In this document: positions 1 through 8,040 of the stretch, piece by piece | Numbering within the stretch: position 1 is the stretch's first letter | Layout of the letters: every line of letters begins with the position of its first letter | Origin: Funiculus sociatus GB2-C1 | GTDB taxonomy: Bacteria; Cyanobacteriota; Cyanobacteriia; Cyanobacteriales; FACHB-T130 | DNA length: 33,864 bases | Direction: 5' to 3' | Assembly: GCF_039962115.1 (NCBI RefSeq) | Contig: NZ_JAMPKJ010000063.1 | Span: 1-33,864 of the forward strand | Notes under the pieces: model-generated | Databases searched by the model: none | Told to the model about the DNA's origin: nothing | What the model saw: the letters and a program-made list of their open reading frames with translations, nothing else | Translations under genes and position numbers: made by a program

Positions 1-339
1 AATGCGCCCTATGTGTCAATCACCATCGGGCTTTACTCCCTATTACATACAATAAAGTTATCTCTCTTTTTATTGTTCCGCTATGTATTTAGCATACTAA
101 GTACTGAAGAGCCAAACTTATTAAGTTTAGCCCCTGCTACATGCTAACGGCTACAAAAAACTTTGTCCGGCAGTTACTCGTCACCAAAGCAAGCAAGTAG
201 TAGTACCTAATCAAAGGTTACAGCTTTTTGTCATGTTTGTATTGTTAATGTATATTATGTACAATTTATACCAGCCGTCAAGCACTCAGCAATCTGCTGA
301 CTGCCTTTAAGCGAAGATCAGCCACTGTGAGGAATGCAG
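1..339. other. AT-rich leader region, no gene seen
   Basis: No coding frame of credible length or composition is visible. The stretch around 236-270 is very AT-rich with short inverted ATTGT/ACAAT words and could hold the promoter of the downstream kinase gene, but no clear -35/-10 pair can be assigned. Confidence 0.4.
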
Positions 340-1932
340 ATGAAGTTAGAGCTGCGTGTTCTAATAGTTGAAGACTCAGAGGAAGATGCTGAACTGCTAA
401 TATATGAACTAAAGAGCGGTGATTACCATCCTATATACGAACGGGTGGACACAGCAGATGGTTTCATAGCAGCGCTTGATAAACAGCATTGGGATATTGT
501 CATTGCTGATTACTCTATGCCTTGTTTTAGCGCTCCTGCTGCTTTAAGTTTGTTGCAGGAGAATAAACTGGATATACCATTCATTATTGTGTCAGGAACC
601 ATCGGTGAAGAGATGGCTGTTGATGCTATGAAAGCTGGAGCTTCTGACTACGTCATGAAAGGCAACTTGGCGCGACTTATCCCTGCTGTTGAGCGCGAGT
701 TACGTGAAGCCCTCCAGCGGCAAAAACGACGGGAAGCGGAACAAGCTTTACGCGAGAAAGAAGAACGATTTCGCTCTCTAATTGAAAATGCCTTAGATAT
801 TATTACAGTTGTGAGTCCTGATGGCAATGTGTATTATATAAGCCCCTCTGTTCATAGAGTTTTGGGTTATGAATCAGAAGAATTACTTGAAAAAAACCTC
901 TTTTTTTACATTCACCCTGAGGATGTAACTGAAGTTATTGATAACCTACATCAGGCACTTAATAAACCCAGTAGCACGTTATTTACAAAGTTTCGATTTC
1001 AGCATCAAGATGGTTCTTGGCGTGTGCTTGAAGGTGTTTGTAAAAAGATTATTTATTCGCCAGAACTAGCAAGTATTGTTGTTAACTGTCGCGATATTAC
1101 AGAGCGTCAGCAAGCTGAAGAGATTTGCCGGGAACTGGAGAAACAAAAAGAATTAAACGAAAGTAAATTTAACTTTGTTTCTATAATGTCGCACGAGTTT
1201 CGCAATCCGCTCAATATTATTACAATATCTGCTGAATTACTGGAAAACTATAGCGATGTTGCCAGTAAAGAGCAAAAATATTTGTACTTTCAGCGCATTC
1301 GAGCTGCTGCTCGAAATATGACGCAGTTGTTAGATGATATTCTGACAATCAGTAAAGCGGAAGTCGGGAAATTAGAGATAAAACCAGCTACCCTTGATTT
1401 AGCAAAATTTTGCTTGGAATTGGTGGAGGAGATGCAGTTTAGTAATGCAGGTAATGCGGTCAATTTTGTTTTTAAAGGCGGAGAAGTTGATGGACAACAA
1501 AGTCAGGAATCGGAAGCAGGAACGATAACAAATTGTTGTAGCTTAGCTTATATGGATGAAAAACTGCTGCGGCATATTTTTATTAATTTGCTTTCAAATG
1601 CTATTAAGTATTCACCCGCAGGAGGTGAGGTGCTATTTGAACTTTCTTGTCAGAATTACGAGGCAATTATCCAAGTTAAGGATCAAGGTATCGGGATTCC
1701 TGCAAATGACCAAAAACGACTATTTGAAGTGTTTCATCGAGCAGGAAATGTGGGCAAGATTCCTGGTACGGGGCTGGGATTATCTATTGTCAAAAAGTTC
1801 GTGGAATTGCACGGGGGCAAGATTGAAGTAAGTAGTGAAGTTGGAGTGGGTAGCACCTTTACAGTTAAGCTGCCATTGCAAAGTCAGAGATTAACAGAAT
1901 CGCGCCACACCTACTCATGTGGCGCGAACTAA
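340..1932 (+). CDS. Hybrid response regulator / PAS / histidine kinase
   Basis: A cytoplasmic signalling protein of about 530 residues with no membrane segment. Numbered from an alternative ATG at 334, a receiver domain covers about 8-125 with acidic pair E13/D14 and phospho-acceptor D59 in IADYSMP. A PAS domain covers about 145-260 (FRSLIENALD onward). The HisKA box SHEFRNP has phospho-accepting H287. The HATPase domain shows the N box (LLSNAIKYSP), DQGIGIP and GTGLGLSIV. All catalytic motifs are intact. A start at 340 is preferred because GAGG at 329-332 lies seven bases upstream; the ATG at 334 would be too close. An N-terminal REC joined to a PAS-kinase suggests the protein receives phosphate from, or is gated by, another kinase; the input signal and partner are unknown. 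No cognate regulator is adjacent. The next gene is convergent. Confidence 0.93.
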   Translation: MKLELRVLIVEDSEEDAELLIYELKSGDYHPIYERVDTADGFIAALDKQHWDIVIADYSMPCFSAPAALSLLQENKLDIPFIIVSGTIGEEMAVDAMKAGASDYVMKGNLARLIPAVERELREALQRQKRREAEQALREKEERFRSLIENALDIITVVSPDGNVYYISPSVHRVLGYESEELLEKNLFFYIHPEDVTEVIDNLHQALNKPSSTLFTKFRFQHQDGSWRVLEGVCKKIIYSPELASIVVNCRDITERQQAEEICRELEKQKELNESKFNFVSIMSHEFRNPLNIITISAELLENYSDVASKEQKYLYFQRIRAAARNMTQLLDDILTISKAEVGKLEIKPATLDLAKFCLELVEEMQFSNAGNAVNFVFKGGEVDGQQSQESEAGTITNCCSLAYMDEKLLRHIFINLLSNAIKYSPAGGEVLFELSCQNYEAIIQVKDQGIGIPANDQKRLFEVFHRAGNVGKIPGTGLGLSIVKKFVELHGGKIEVSSEVGVGSTFTVKLPLQSQRLTESRHTYSCGAN

Positions 1933-1939
1933 AATTTTT
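1901..1939 (+). terminator. Hairpin overlapping the kinase stop, probable terminator
   Basis: A perfect 9-bp GC-rich stem (CGCGCCACA at 1901-1909 with TGTGGCGCG at 1918-1926, 8-nt loop) sits inside the last codons of the kinase gene and is followed by AAAATTTTT. The T-run begins about 9 nt after the stem, so it is a sub-optimal intrinsic terminator. It lies between two convergent genes and could serve both. Confidence 0.5.
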
Positions 1940-1963
1940 GGTATTCTCGTTAAAGGCAATTTC

Positions 1964-2944
1964 TTAACGATTTACGGAACTCATATCCGCGTAGCGATCG
2001 CCTGCTGCAACGTTGTTGGGTGCTACTTCGTCAAGGCGCGATCGCTCTTGTTGACTTAAGGTAATGGCAGCTGCTGCCACATTCTCCTCTAAGTAGGCAC
2101 GGCGCTTGGTTCCGGGGATCGGTACGATATCGTCTCCCTGCGAGAGCAACCACGCTAAAGCTAGTTGTCCCGGCGTGACACCCTTTTCGCTGGCAATTTC
2201 CTTCACCCGTTCAACGAGTTGCAGATTCTTTTGAAAATTCTCGCCTTGGAAGCGTGGCAAATGCTGGCGGTAATCATCGGGAGCAAAATTATCGGGACTG
2301 GTAATTTGTCCTGAAAGAAACCCCCGTCCAAGTGGACTATATGCCACAAAGCCAATTCCCAATTCCCGTACTGTAGGTAAAATCTCATCTTCAGGCTCCC
2401 GCTGCCAAAGCGAGTATTCTGATTGCAAAGCAGTAATCGGGTGAACTGCATGGGCGCGTCGAATCGTCGCCGGAGCAGCTTCAGAAAGCCCCAGGAAGCG
2501 GACTTTGCCTTGCTTGACTAATTCTGCCATTGCGCCGAGTGTTTCCTGAATGGGAACGTTGGGATCGACGCGGTGCTGGTAGTAGAGGTCAATGTAATCA
2601 AGTCCAAGGCGTTGCAGCGAAGCATCGCACGCCTGCTGTACGTATTCCGGACTGCCATTAATACCTCGGAAACCACTATCCTCGCCACGTTGGATGCCGA
2701 ATTTTGTAGCTAGTATGACCGCATCGCGACGGTCTTTAATAGCTTTTCCTACCAGCTTTTCATTCTCCCCGGTTCCGTACATATCAGCAGTATCGAGCAG
2801 GGTGACACCGAGATCCAGTGCGCGGTGAATGGTATCAATTGATTGGGCTTCATCGCCTGCGCCGTAGAACTCGGACATTCCCATACATCCCAGTCCCAGT
2901 TCCGAAACCATCAATCCTTGGCTTCCGAGTTTGCGTACTTTCAT
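1964..2944 (-). CDS. Aldo/keto reductase
   Basis: A 326-residue NADPH-dependent aldo/keto reductase, a cytosolic (beta/alpha)8 barrel reducing aldehydes or ketones. The catalytic tetrad is complete: D51 and Y56 (DTADMYG), K81 (LATKFG) and H124 (YYQHRVDP). The C-terminal cofactor-binding motif VPIPGTKR is present. The sequence resembles the AKR group typified by plant and bacterial perakine-reductase/YakC-like enzymes; the substrate cannot be told. The start at 2944 is chosen because AAGGAG lies just upstream on the minus strand; an in-frame start 36 bases earlier would overlap the preceding gene and lacks a site. It is the last gene of a merR-dinB-AKR set, 22 bases after the dinB stop, so it is probably co-transcribed and controlled by the MerR protein. 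Confidence 0.93.
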   Translation of the reverse strand: MKVRKLGSQGLMVSELGLGCMGMSEFYGAGDEAQSIDTIHRALDLGVTLLDTADMYGTGENEKLVGKAIKDRRDAVILATKFGIQRGEDSGFRGINGSPEYVQQACDASLQRLGLDYIDLYYQHRVDPNVPIQETLGAMAELVKQGKVRFLGLSEAAPATIRRAHAVHPITALQSEYSLWQREPEDEILPTVRELGIGFVAYSPLGRGFLSGQITSPDNFAPDDYRQHLPRFQGENFQKNLQLVERVKEIASEKGVTPGQLALAWLLSQGDDIVPIPGTKRRAYLEENVAAAAITLSQQERSRLDEVAPNNVAAGDRYADMSSVNR

Positions 2945-2966
2945 TGTTCCTTTTCTCCTTATCAAG

Positions 2967-3458
2967 TTACGGTCGAACAATCCGGTGCATATCCAGAACT
3001 GGCGGGGCGATTTCTGTCTGGGTTATCATGTCGTGAATTTGCCCCCGGTGGTGTGTCTGGTGATTGAAAAAGTGGGCAACTAACAAATTAACGGGATCAG
3101 TATAAATTTTTCCGGCGTTATTTCGGTACTGAATCGTACCCGCCAAAAATTCTTCGGTTAAACCAGAGGCAAAGCTTTCAATCCGCTCATCTTCTGCTAT
3201 ACGCGCTTGGTTGAGTTGGTCGAAGTCTTCATAAAGGATGGCGTTGAGTCCGGTGGATGGGATTTCTTGGCCCTGGAAACGTGTCAACCAGATGCGATCG
3301 CCCACCATAATATGATTTAGTGTCCCGTGGATACTTTTGAAAAATGCTGGCCTAATCTTCTGGCGTTCTGCATCCGAAAGCAAAGCGCAAGTTTCATAAA
3401 GTTTGCGATTCGAGAGTCTGTTGTATCGTGCCAGCATCTGGAAGTGCTGTATAAGCAT
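2967..3458 (-). CDS. DinB-family protein
   Basis: About 163 residues in the DinB/YfiT four-helix-bundle superfamily. Members are metal-binding and many act as thiol-dependent transferases (for example bacillithiol transferases); the reaction here is unknown. The candidate metal ligands are the His of LNHIMVGD and the two His of NHQTHHRGQ. The N-terminal [17 protein letters not shown] is typical of the family. An upstream GTG overlaps the AGGAGG motif and cannot use it, so the ATG at 3458, eleven bases past AGGAGG, is chosen. It lies between merR and the aldo/keto reductase gene on the same strand. A perfect 14-bp palindrome just upstream matches one upstream of merR, implying direct control. 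Confidence 0.88.
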   Translation of the reverse strand: MLIQHFQMLARYNRLSNRKLYETCALLSDAERQKIRPAFFKSIHGTLNHIMVGDRIWLTRFQGQEIPSTGLNAILYEDFDQLNQARIAEDERIESFASGLTEEFLAGTIQYRNNAGKIYTDPVNLLVAHFFNHQTHHRGQIHDMITQTEIAPPVLDMHRIVRP

Positions 3459-3488
3459 ACTGGTTTCCACCTCCTAATTGTATTACCT

Positions 3489-3502
3489 TAACGTTAACGT
3501 TA
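3489..3502. promoter_or_regulatory. Palindrome before dinB, probable MerR operator
   Basis: TAACGTTAACGTTA is a perfect 14-bp palindrome in the merR-dinB gap. It differs by one base from the site at 3932-3945 upstream of merR. MerR regulators bind such dyads between stretched -35 and -10 elements; on the minus strand a TACAAT that could be a -10 follows it. Binding is inferred from repetition and position. Confidence 0.7.
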
Positions 3503-3519
3503 GATTAACTAGAAAAAAA

Positions 3520-3909
3520 TTACTGGTTGCTGACCTCCTCGATATATTGCTGTATCCGGGCGATATTAGCTTGCAAATCTCCGCGAAACTGCTCTAAAGC
3601 GGCGATTTTTTCGTCAGTCTCCTGAAGATGAGTTTGCAGAATTTCCAGTAGTTTCTGCTTACCCCGTAACATGGTCGGTTCTTCAAAAAACAGGTCGATG
3701 ATACTGCTAATCTCTTCCAGGCTTAATCCCAATCCTTTGAGCGCATCAATTTTGCGGAGTCTGGCTAGTTCAAGCTCTGTGTAGTAGCGAAAGCCTTTGC
3801 CTTGCCGCTCAGCAGGGCCAAGTAACCCCAGATCCTCGTAGTAGCGAATTGTTCGCGGAGTCACGCCTGCTTTGAGGGCAAGCTCTCCGATTCGCATTTT
3901 TTCAGTCAC
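3520..3909 (-). CDS. MerR-family transcriptional regulator
   Basis: A 129-residue regulator with the N-terminal MerR winged helix-turn-helix (MRIGELALKAGVTPRTIRYY, then RYYTELELARLRKI) and a C-terminal coiled-coil dimer helix (about 80-125). No conserved cysteine pattern of metal sensors is seen, so a small organic or thiol-reactive ligand is more likely than a metal. It heads a minus-strand set with dinB and an aldo/keto reductase gene. Matching palindromes stand before merR and before dinB, so it probably controls both itself and the two enzymes. The start is uncertain: GTG at 3909 or ATG at 3897 (MRIGELA), neither with a good ribosome site. Confidence 0.92.
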   Translation of the reverse strand: MTEKMRIGELALKAGVTPRTIRYYEDLGLLGPAERQGKGFRYYTELELARLRKIDALKGLGLSLEEISSIIDLFFEEPTMLRGKQKLLEILQTHLQETDEKIAALEQFRGDLQANIARIQQYIEEVSNQ

Positions 3910-3931
3910 GCTCTAGTTGATCCGCAGACAT

Positions 3932-3945
3932 TGACGTTAACGTTA
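3932..3945. promoter_or_regulatory. Palindrome before merR, probable autoregulatory operator
   Basis: TGACGTTAACGTTA matches the perfect palindrome at 3489-3502 in 13 of 14 positions. It lies 23 bases upstream of the merR GTG start, in the place expected for an autoregulatory MerR operator. The ACGT-N2-ACGT layout recalls sites described for some acyl-CoA-responsive MerR proteins (LiuR type); that comparison is from memory and only suggestive. Confidence 0.65.
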
Positions 3946-3997
3946 AATTTAGTCTAGCGATTCTCTAGCGCAGTGTCAATCACGTTGCAATAGCTCT

Positions 3998-4022
3998 CGT
4001 TCCCAGGCACAGCCTGGGAACG
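3998..4022. repeat. Dispersed palindromic repeat (CGTTCCCAGGC type)
   Basis: Perfect 11-bp arms CGTTCCCAGGC / GCCTGGGAACG with a 3-nt loop lie between the divergent merR and kinase genes. A diverged copy is at 23210-23236. This palindrome type is widespread between genes in cyanobacteria. Confidence 0.8.
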
Positions 4023-4176
4023 CAAATAAACAGGCTCTGTTTTGTATTAACTTCCTCTTCCTAGCTAGGAAGAAAAATTGCTTGTATTTACGCCTTTGAT
4101 ATGGTACAAATGTACTAAAAAAGGCATCGCTTCAGCCTATCTTATAAACCGATGCAAGCGTCTTGGAGGCTTGAAA

Positions 4177-5166
4177 ATGGCTTGGAATCCTGGGCAAAAG
4201 TTGCAGAACGGCAAGTACACTATCGAAAAAGTGCTAGGGCAAGGTGGTTTTGGGATTACCTATCTGGTGAAGAACAAAAAAGGTAATCTGCTGGTAGTTA
4301 AAACCCTAAATAGTTGGGTGCAACGCTGGTGTGACTTTGCCAAACTTCAGCAGGATTTCCTGAATGAGGCACTGCGACTGTCCAAATTTAATCATCCTCA
4401 TATCGTGAAAATTGATGAGGTGGTTCAAGAGGCTGGGCTATGGTGCATTGTGATGGAATATATCGATGGGGAAAGTCTAGCTTCTCACGTTTGGAATCAA
4501 GGGATTTTGCCAGAAACGGAAGCATTACGGTACATTCAACAGATTGGTGATGCGCTGACGGTTATTCATGAGCGTAGTTTACTGCACCGGGATGTAAAGC
4601 CGCTAAATATCATGTTGCGAAAGGGTAAGACTGAAGCTGTACTGATAGACTTTGGCATCGCCCGCGAGTTTACCCCAAATTTGACGCAGACACAGACGGA
4701 ATTTTGCTCTAGTGGCTTTGCGCCAATTGAGCAGTACGATTGGCGGGGGAAAAGGGGTGCTTATACTGATGTTTATTCTTTGGCGGCGACGCTGTATACT
4801 TTGTTAACTGCACAAGTGCCGCTGCCTTCACCAATGAGAGCTTATGGAATGCGACTGGAGCCACCCAAGCAGATAAATTCGCTGCTGAGCGATCGCATAA
4901 ATCGCGCTATTCTCAAAGGTATGGCATTAAAGCCAGAGGAGCGATCGCAGTCAGTACAGGAATGGCTGGGATTGTTGGGCATTGGCGCACCAAGAATTGC
5001 CAACGGCAGTCCCCTGAGAGAGTGGCAAGAGCGATTGCGTAAAGCGCAGGAAGATAAATTAAAAGATAATGGTGATTGGCGGGAGCGATTTCGGAAAGCG
5101 CAGGAAGATAACTTAAAAGATAATGATGATTGGCGTGAGAAATGGCGAAAAGCCTGTGAAAAGTGA
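4177..5166 (+). CDS. Serine/threonine protein kinase with C-terminal tandem repeats
   Basis: A 329-residue Hanks-type kinase without a transmembrane segment. The kinase domain runs from about 14 to 275: glycine loop GQGGFG (21-26), ATP-anchoring K42 (VVK), catalytic D139 in HRDVKPLN, metal-binding D158 in DFG, and the activation-segment sequence SSGFAPIEQY typical of cyanobacterial kinases. From W283 the tail holds two and a half 18-residue repeats rich in charge, an amphipathic helical pattern. The start at 4177 is set by GGAGG at 4163-4167; an in-frame upstream extension to 4078 would encode a sequence unlike the family. A standalone gene; neither substrate nor regulator is evident. Confidence 0.93.
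   Translation: MAWNPGQKLQNGKYTIEKVLGQGGFGITYLVKNKKGNLLVVKTLNSWVQRWCDFAKLQQDFLNEALRLSKFNHPHIVKIDEVVQEAGLWCIVMEYIDGESLASHVWNQGILPETEALRYIQQIGDALTVIHERSLLHRDVKPLNIMLRKGKTEAVLIDFGIAREFTPNLTQTQTEFCSSGFAPIEQYDWRGKRGAYTDVYSLAATLYTLLTAQVPLPSPMRAYGMRLEPPKQINSLLSDRINRAILKGMALKPEERSQSVQEWLGLLGIGAPRIANGSPLREWQERLRKAQEDKLKDNGDWRERFRKAQEDNLKDNDDWREKWRKACEK
5023..5163 (+). repeat. 54-bp tandem repeat encoding the kinase tail
   Basis: Units begin at 5023, 5077 and 5131 (the last is partial). Each encodes W-(Q/R)-E-(R/K)-x-R-K-A-(Q/C)-E-(D/K), completed in the first two by (K/N)-LKDN-(G/D)-D. The repeats keep the reading frame and are close at the DNA level, so the expansion is recent. Confidence 0.85.
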
Positions 5167-5247
5167 TGCACTCTTCATGGGTTATGCAAGCATAATTATG
5201 AATTGGTTTGCATTTGAGTGCAAGCTGAGTGGGAGTTTTTCGTTTCC

Positions 5248-5297
5248 CTAGGTTCCCCAGAAAAGATGCGATCGCATCTCTTATCTGGGGAACCTAG
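5248..5297. repeat. Nested palindrome with a HIP1 core
   Basis: Perfect 14-bp outer arms CTAGGTTCCCCAGA (5248-5261) and TCTGGGGAACCTAG (5284-5297) enclose a second perfect 14-bp palindrome GATGCGATCGCATC (5265-5278) built on HIP1. It lies between the kinase gene and the next gene, with no T-run after it. It could be a cruciform or RNA hairpin or a small palindromic repeat. Confidence 0.85.
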
Positions 5298-5426
5298 AGC
5301 GATCGCTCTTGCGTCAAATCTGAATATGGTTGGTGCTGCTGATTTATATCCTTTCAGCATTTTCTGGGGTAGAAACAGCAGCTTTTTATGGCTAAATACG
5401 TGTTGATATAAAAACAGTAAAAAAAT

Positions 5427-6062
5427 ATGGTGAAAAGGTTTCACCGCATAATTTTGACTAATGCGTGTATAGCTGCCAGTTTTATTCTGGCTAAACCAAC
5501 ATACGCATCACAGTTCACGGCACCATTGCCAGAATTATTTCTCAGCGCCGATCCTTCTAATCTACCGGCTCGGATTTTAGATCTACCACCTGGGTTAAGG
5601 ACTGAGCCGATCCTAGAGGAATTTGACTTCGATATATGTAAAGATATTCCCTTGGGTGTAGGTATACCAGGATTTCAACCAGGAGTACATAATAGCGTTG
5701 TCCAAAACATTCTGGGCGCTCCTAGCGGAAATCTCCGAGGCTACTGGCCCAATACTCGTGCCATATTCTATCAATTAGTACCAGACGAAGTTAGCCTCGG
5801 TTTTCTACTTGACAAAGCTTCAGGAATGGTACGTCAAACTGAGGCTGCTTTCGCCCAAGAAGTAGACCATCAGGTGATGTTGGTGACGTTGAATAGTATG
5901 TTGGGTTGCCAAATCAACGATGAAATCAAGCAGGGGTTACAACAAGTAAAGCAGCGTCAGTCTCGCAAGTATTCTTTTTCTGTTAAAGCCCTTAAAGGTG
6001 TGATTGAGAGAGATAGGAGCGATCGCGTCTACATTGGAATTTGGCAGGCAGGATTACACTGA
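5427..6062 (+). CDS. Exported hypothetical protein, possible BamE/SmpA-like fold
   Basis: A 211-residue protein with a cleavable-looking signal peptide (KRFHR, then a hydrophobic stretch, then PTYAS at about 24-28), so probably periplasmic. The middle section (FQPGVHNSVVQNILGAPSG followed by WPNTRAIFYQL) has the G-x-V-x-x-x-LG-x-P pattern seen in small outer-membrane assembly/inhibitor-like folds (SmpA/BamE). This is a weak structural impression, not a confirmed assignment. Two cysteines (in ICKDI and GCQIND) could form a disulfide. No strong ribosome site precedes the ATG. It is followed directly by a heptamer repeat block and looks monocistronic. Confidence 0.75.
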   Translation: MVKRFHRIILTNACIAASFILAKPTYASQFTAPLPELFLSADPSNLPARILDLPPGLRTEPILEEFDFDICKDIPLGVGIPGFQPGVHNSVVQNILGAPSGNLRGYWPNTRAIFYQLVPDEVSLGFLLDKASGMVRQTEAAFAQEVDHQVMLVTLNSMLGCQINDEIKQGLQQVKQRQSRKYSFSVKALKGVIERDRSDRVYIGIWQAGLH

Positions 6063-6066
6063 AAAT

Positions 6067-6167
6067 GGGGATTGGGGATTGGGAATTGGGAATTGGGGAT
6101 TGGGGATTGGGGATTGGGGAAGAGGAAAAAGTCTTACCTAGTTCCTAGTCCCTAGTCCCCAGTCCCC
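6067..6167. repeat. STRR heptamer repeats, G-rich arm then C-rich arm
   Basis: Seven full copies of GGGGATT/GGGAATT (6067-6115) are followed by four heptamers of the type AGTCCCC (6140-6167). The two arms are mutually complementary, allowing G-T pairs, so a transcript could fold back on itself. Short tandemly repeated heptamers of this kind are a known feature of heterocystous and other filamentous cyanobacteria. Confidence 0.9.
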
Positions 6168-6187
6168 ATCACCCTATTACACAAATT

Positions 6188-6757
6188 ATGCTTTCAGAAC
6201 GCTTTACCGAAGCCCTAACCTTTGCTACTCATCTGCACGCGAACCAAACTCGCAAAGGTTCGGGTGTGCCATATATTGCTCATTTACTTGGAGTTGCCAG
6301 TATTGTGCTAGAGCATGGTGGTAATGAAGAGGAAGCGATCGCAGCCTTACTCCATGATGCTATCGAAGATCAAGGCGGTGCCGCTACGCGGGAAGAAATT
6401 CGCCGCAGGTTCGGGGATACCGTCACAGAAATTGTAGACGGTTGCACTGATTCTGACATTACACCCAAACCGCCTTGGCGACAGCGTAAAGAAGCTTATA
6501 TCGCCCACCTTCCCACAGCTTCCAAAAACATACTTCTTGTTTCTGCTGCCGATAAACTGCACAACGCTCGCTCAATTTTAAATGATTACCGTGTTGTGGG
6601 CGAGTCGCTTTGGGAACGTTTCAAAGGAGGCAAAGAAGGAACGCTTTGGTATTATCGTTCTCTGGTTAAAGCATTTCGTAAAGGTAGTTCAATGCCATTA
6701 ATTGACGAGTTAGATCGGGTAGTTTGCGAGATAGAAGAAATTAGTAAAGACTGCTAA
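6188..6757 (+). CDS. HD-domain hydrolase, small alarmone hydrolase (MESH1-like)
   Basis: A 189-residue cytosolic protein consisting essentially of the HD phosphohydrolase domain of the RelA/SpoT type. Putative metal ligands are H32 (PYIAH), H56-D57 (LLHDAIED) and D122 (AADKLHNAR), at spacings expected for MESH1-like enzymes. No synthetase, TGS or ACT domain is present. By family it should hydrolyse (p)ppGpp or a related nucleotide 3'-pyrophosphate; MESH1 homologues can also act on NADPH, so the true substrate is open. The ATG at 6188 lies shortly after the heptamer repeats and lacks a strong ribosome site. It stands alone ahead of the stress cluster. Confidence 0.88.
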   Translation: MLSERFTEALTFATHLHANQTRKGSGVPYIAHLLGVASIVLEHGGNEEEAIAALLHDAIEDQGGAATREEIRRRFGDTVTEIVDGCTDSDITPKPPWRQRKEAYIAHLPTASKNILLVSAADKLHNARSILNDYRVVGESLWERFKGGKEGTLWYYRSLVKAFRKGSSMPLIDELDRVVCEIEEISKDC

Positions 6758-7162
6758 CTGTTAATAGAATAATTGTAAATTTCACTTGTACAATTAAGCG
6801 AAATAGCCTCCACTCTAACGGTAATTTCCTGCGGTAACGCCATCATTTTTTATAAAAAATATCTCGCCTGTAGATTCCTGCGAATCCTCAAATAGGAGGG
6901 AAAAGTGGCGCGTTTAGATAAATGCCTAAGTAATTACTACTACAACTTTAATTTTTTGAATATTTTAGGGAAATTTAAAGTTATTAGATGTAAGGATAGC
7001 TATTTCTAGTAAAAAATACGTATTACTTTGGAGCGAATTTGCAACCTTGCATATCTATCACTTAGGAGCGAAGCAGACTCTTAGAGTGAATACATAGGCT
7101 TAAAGGCAAGACGCAGCCCAATGGGCTGGATTGTCAGCGCTTATTGATTGGAGGGAAAAAAT
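6758..7162. other. Intergenic region upstream of the stress cluster
   Basis: About 400 bases without a credible gene. It is AT-rich, with imperfect self-complementary tracts near 6945-6980. The last 13 bases hold the GGAGGG ribosome site (7150-7155) for the next gene. A stress promoter would be expected here, but no motif can be named with confidence. Confidence 0.5.
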
Positions 7163-7411
7163 ATGTCTGATCGCGATAATGAACAATACACCGGAACCGC
7201 AGACGAACACTATAACCTGATCAGCGTACTATACCACGCTCTAGAGGGTGCCAGCACCTATGAAATCTACGTCCAAGACGCTGAGGAAGCTGGAGATGAT
7301 GAACTGATAGAGTTTTTCCAACAACTGCAAGACGAAGAGTACCAACGCGCTGAACGAGCCAAAGAATTGCTGGCAAAGCGGATTGCAGCACCGCAGCCTG
7401 TAGGTAGATAG
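7163..7411 (+). CDS. Small acidic helical protein, ferritin-like in character
   Basis: An 82-residue, strongly acidic, alpha-helical protein. Residues about 14-75 form a helical hairpin with repeated Glu and Tyr (HALEGASTYEIYVQDAEE, then FFQQLQDEEYQRAERA) reminiscent of half a ferritin-like bundle. Metal binding is not proven. The ATG at 7163 is set by GGAGGG at 7150-7155; a TTG 15 bases upstream is not usable. It is the first gene of a long plus-strand cluster that includes a DJ-1/helical fusion and Mn-catalase, which suggests a stress role. Confidence 0.85.
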   Translation: MSDRDNEQYTGTADEHYNLISVLYHALEGASTYEIYVQDAEEAGDDELIEFFQQLQDEEYQRAERAKELLAKRIAAPQPVGR

Positions 7412-7426
7412 TTATTGATTGAGATA

Positions 7427-7446
7427 GCCGCACCTGAAGGTGTGGC
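7427..7446 (+). terminator. GC-rich hairpin after the small helical gene
   Basis: GCCGCACC pairs with GGTGTGGC (one G-T pair) around a TGAA tetraloop. No T-run follows directly, so it may be an RNA-stabilising or attenuating hairpin rather than a strict terminator. The palindrome GCAAGCTTGC follows immediately. Confidence 0.4.
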
Positions 7447-7673
7447 GCAAGCTTGCTGAGAGGGGATAATGCTTCTTTTGGGAAAAAATCCTTTCTTTTG
7501 GGCGAGTGAGTGTGCAGAGCGTGAAAGCGGAAATTAGTTAAGAAATATCAAGCGATCGCACTCACAAATAAAGTATAAAAATTCGTTTTTGCCCTTTGTT
7601 TGAGACGCAATAAGTTGGTGTCTCTAGAAAACTCCCCCTCAGCCTTCAGTCTGATTTATCTAGGAGGTTGCAA

Positions 7674-7952
7674 GTGAATTACAACCAATTTATTAAACAG
7701 GTTCAGAGTGTTGCTCAGCTAAACCATTGCCAGGAAGCGGAACGTACCACTTGCGCCACACTAGAGTTTTATCAGCGTGTTAGTGAAAGAGAGGGTGTAA
7801 ATTCTACCCATGCGGCAACTCATGCGCGGGCAGTATTTACGGTGCTGCAAGAAGCTGCGACACCTGGTGAATTAGAAGATATCCGCGCTAATTTTTTCGA
7901 TAATTACCAGGAGCTATTCAGAGTAATTCAGGGAATAAAAAGTTTTAATTGA
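7674..7952 (+). CDS. DUF2267 domain protein
   Basis: A 92-residue protein matching the DUF2267 pattern: N-terminal NYNQFIKQVQ, the helix CQEAERTTCATLEFYQRV, and the signature half AVFTVLQEAATPGELEDIRA followed by YQELF. No enzymatic motif is visible and the family function is unknown; it is often found in bacterial stress islands with SDRs, DJ-1 proteins and Mn-catalases, as here. A GTG start at 7674 is chosen because AGGAGG (7662-7667) lies six bases upstream; the in-frame TTG at 7668 directly abuts that site. Confidence 0.85.
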   Translation: MNYNQFIKQVQSVAQLNHCQEAERTTCATLEFYQRVSEREGVNSTHAATHARAVFTVLQEAATPGELEDIRANFFDNYQELFRVIQGIKSFN

Positions 7953-8040
7953 AAATTAGTAAAAATTAGAACTTTTGGTTGTTTTATTTCTGGAGTAGCC
8001 CAAAATTTTTCAAGATAACTTAAGATATTGGAGGAAAAAC

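Noticed and set aside
6067-6167. Heptamer repeats considered as an origin or CRISPR-like structure
   Set aside because: They match the known STRR heptamer type and lack DnaA boxes or spacers.
7463-7510. Direct repeat TTCTTTTGGG as a regulatory site
   Set aside because: Two short copies only, low complexity, and no dyad symmetry.
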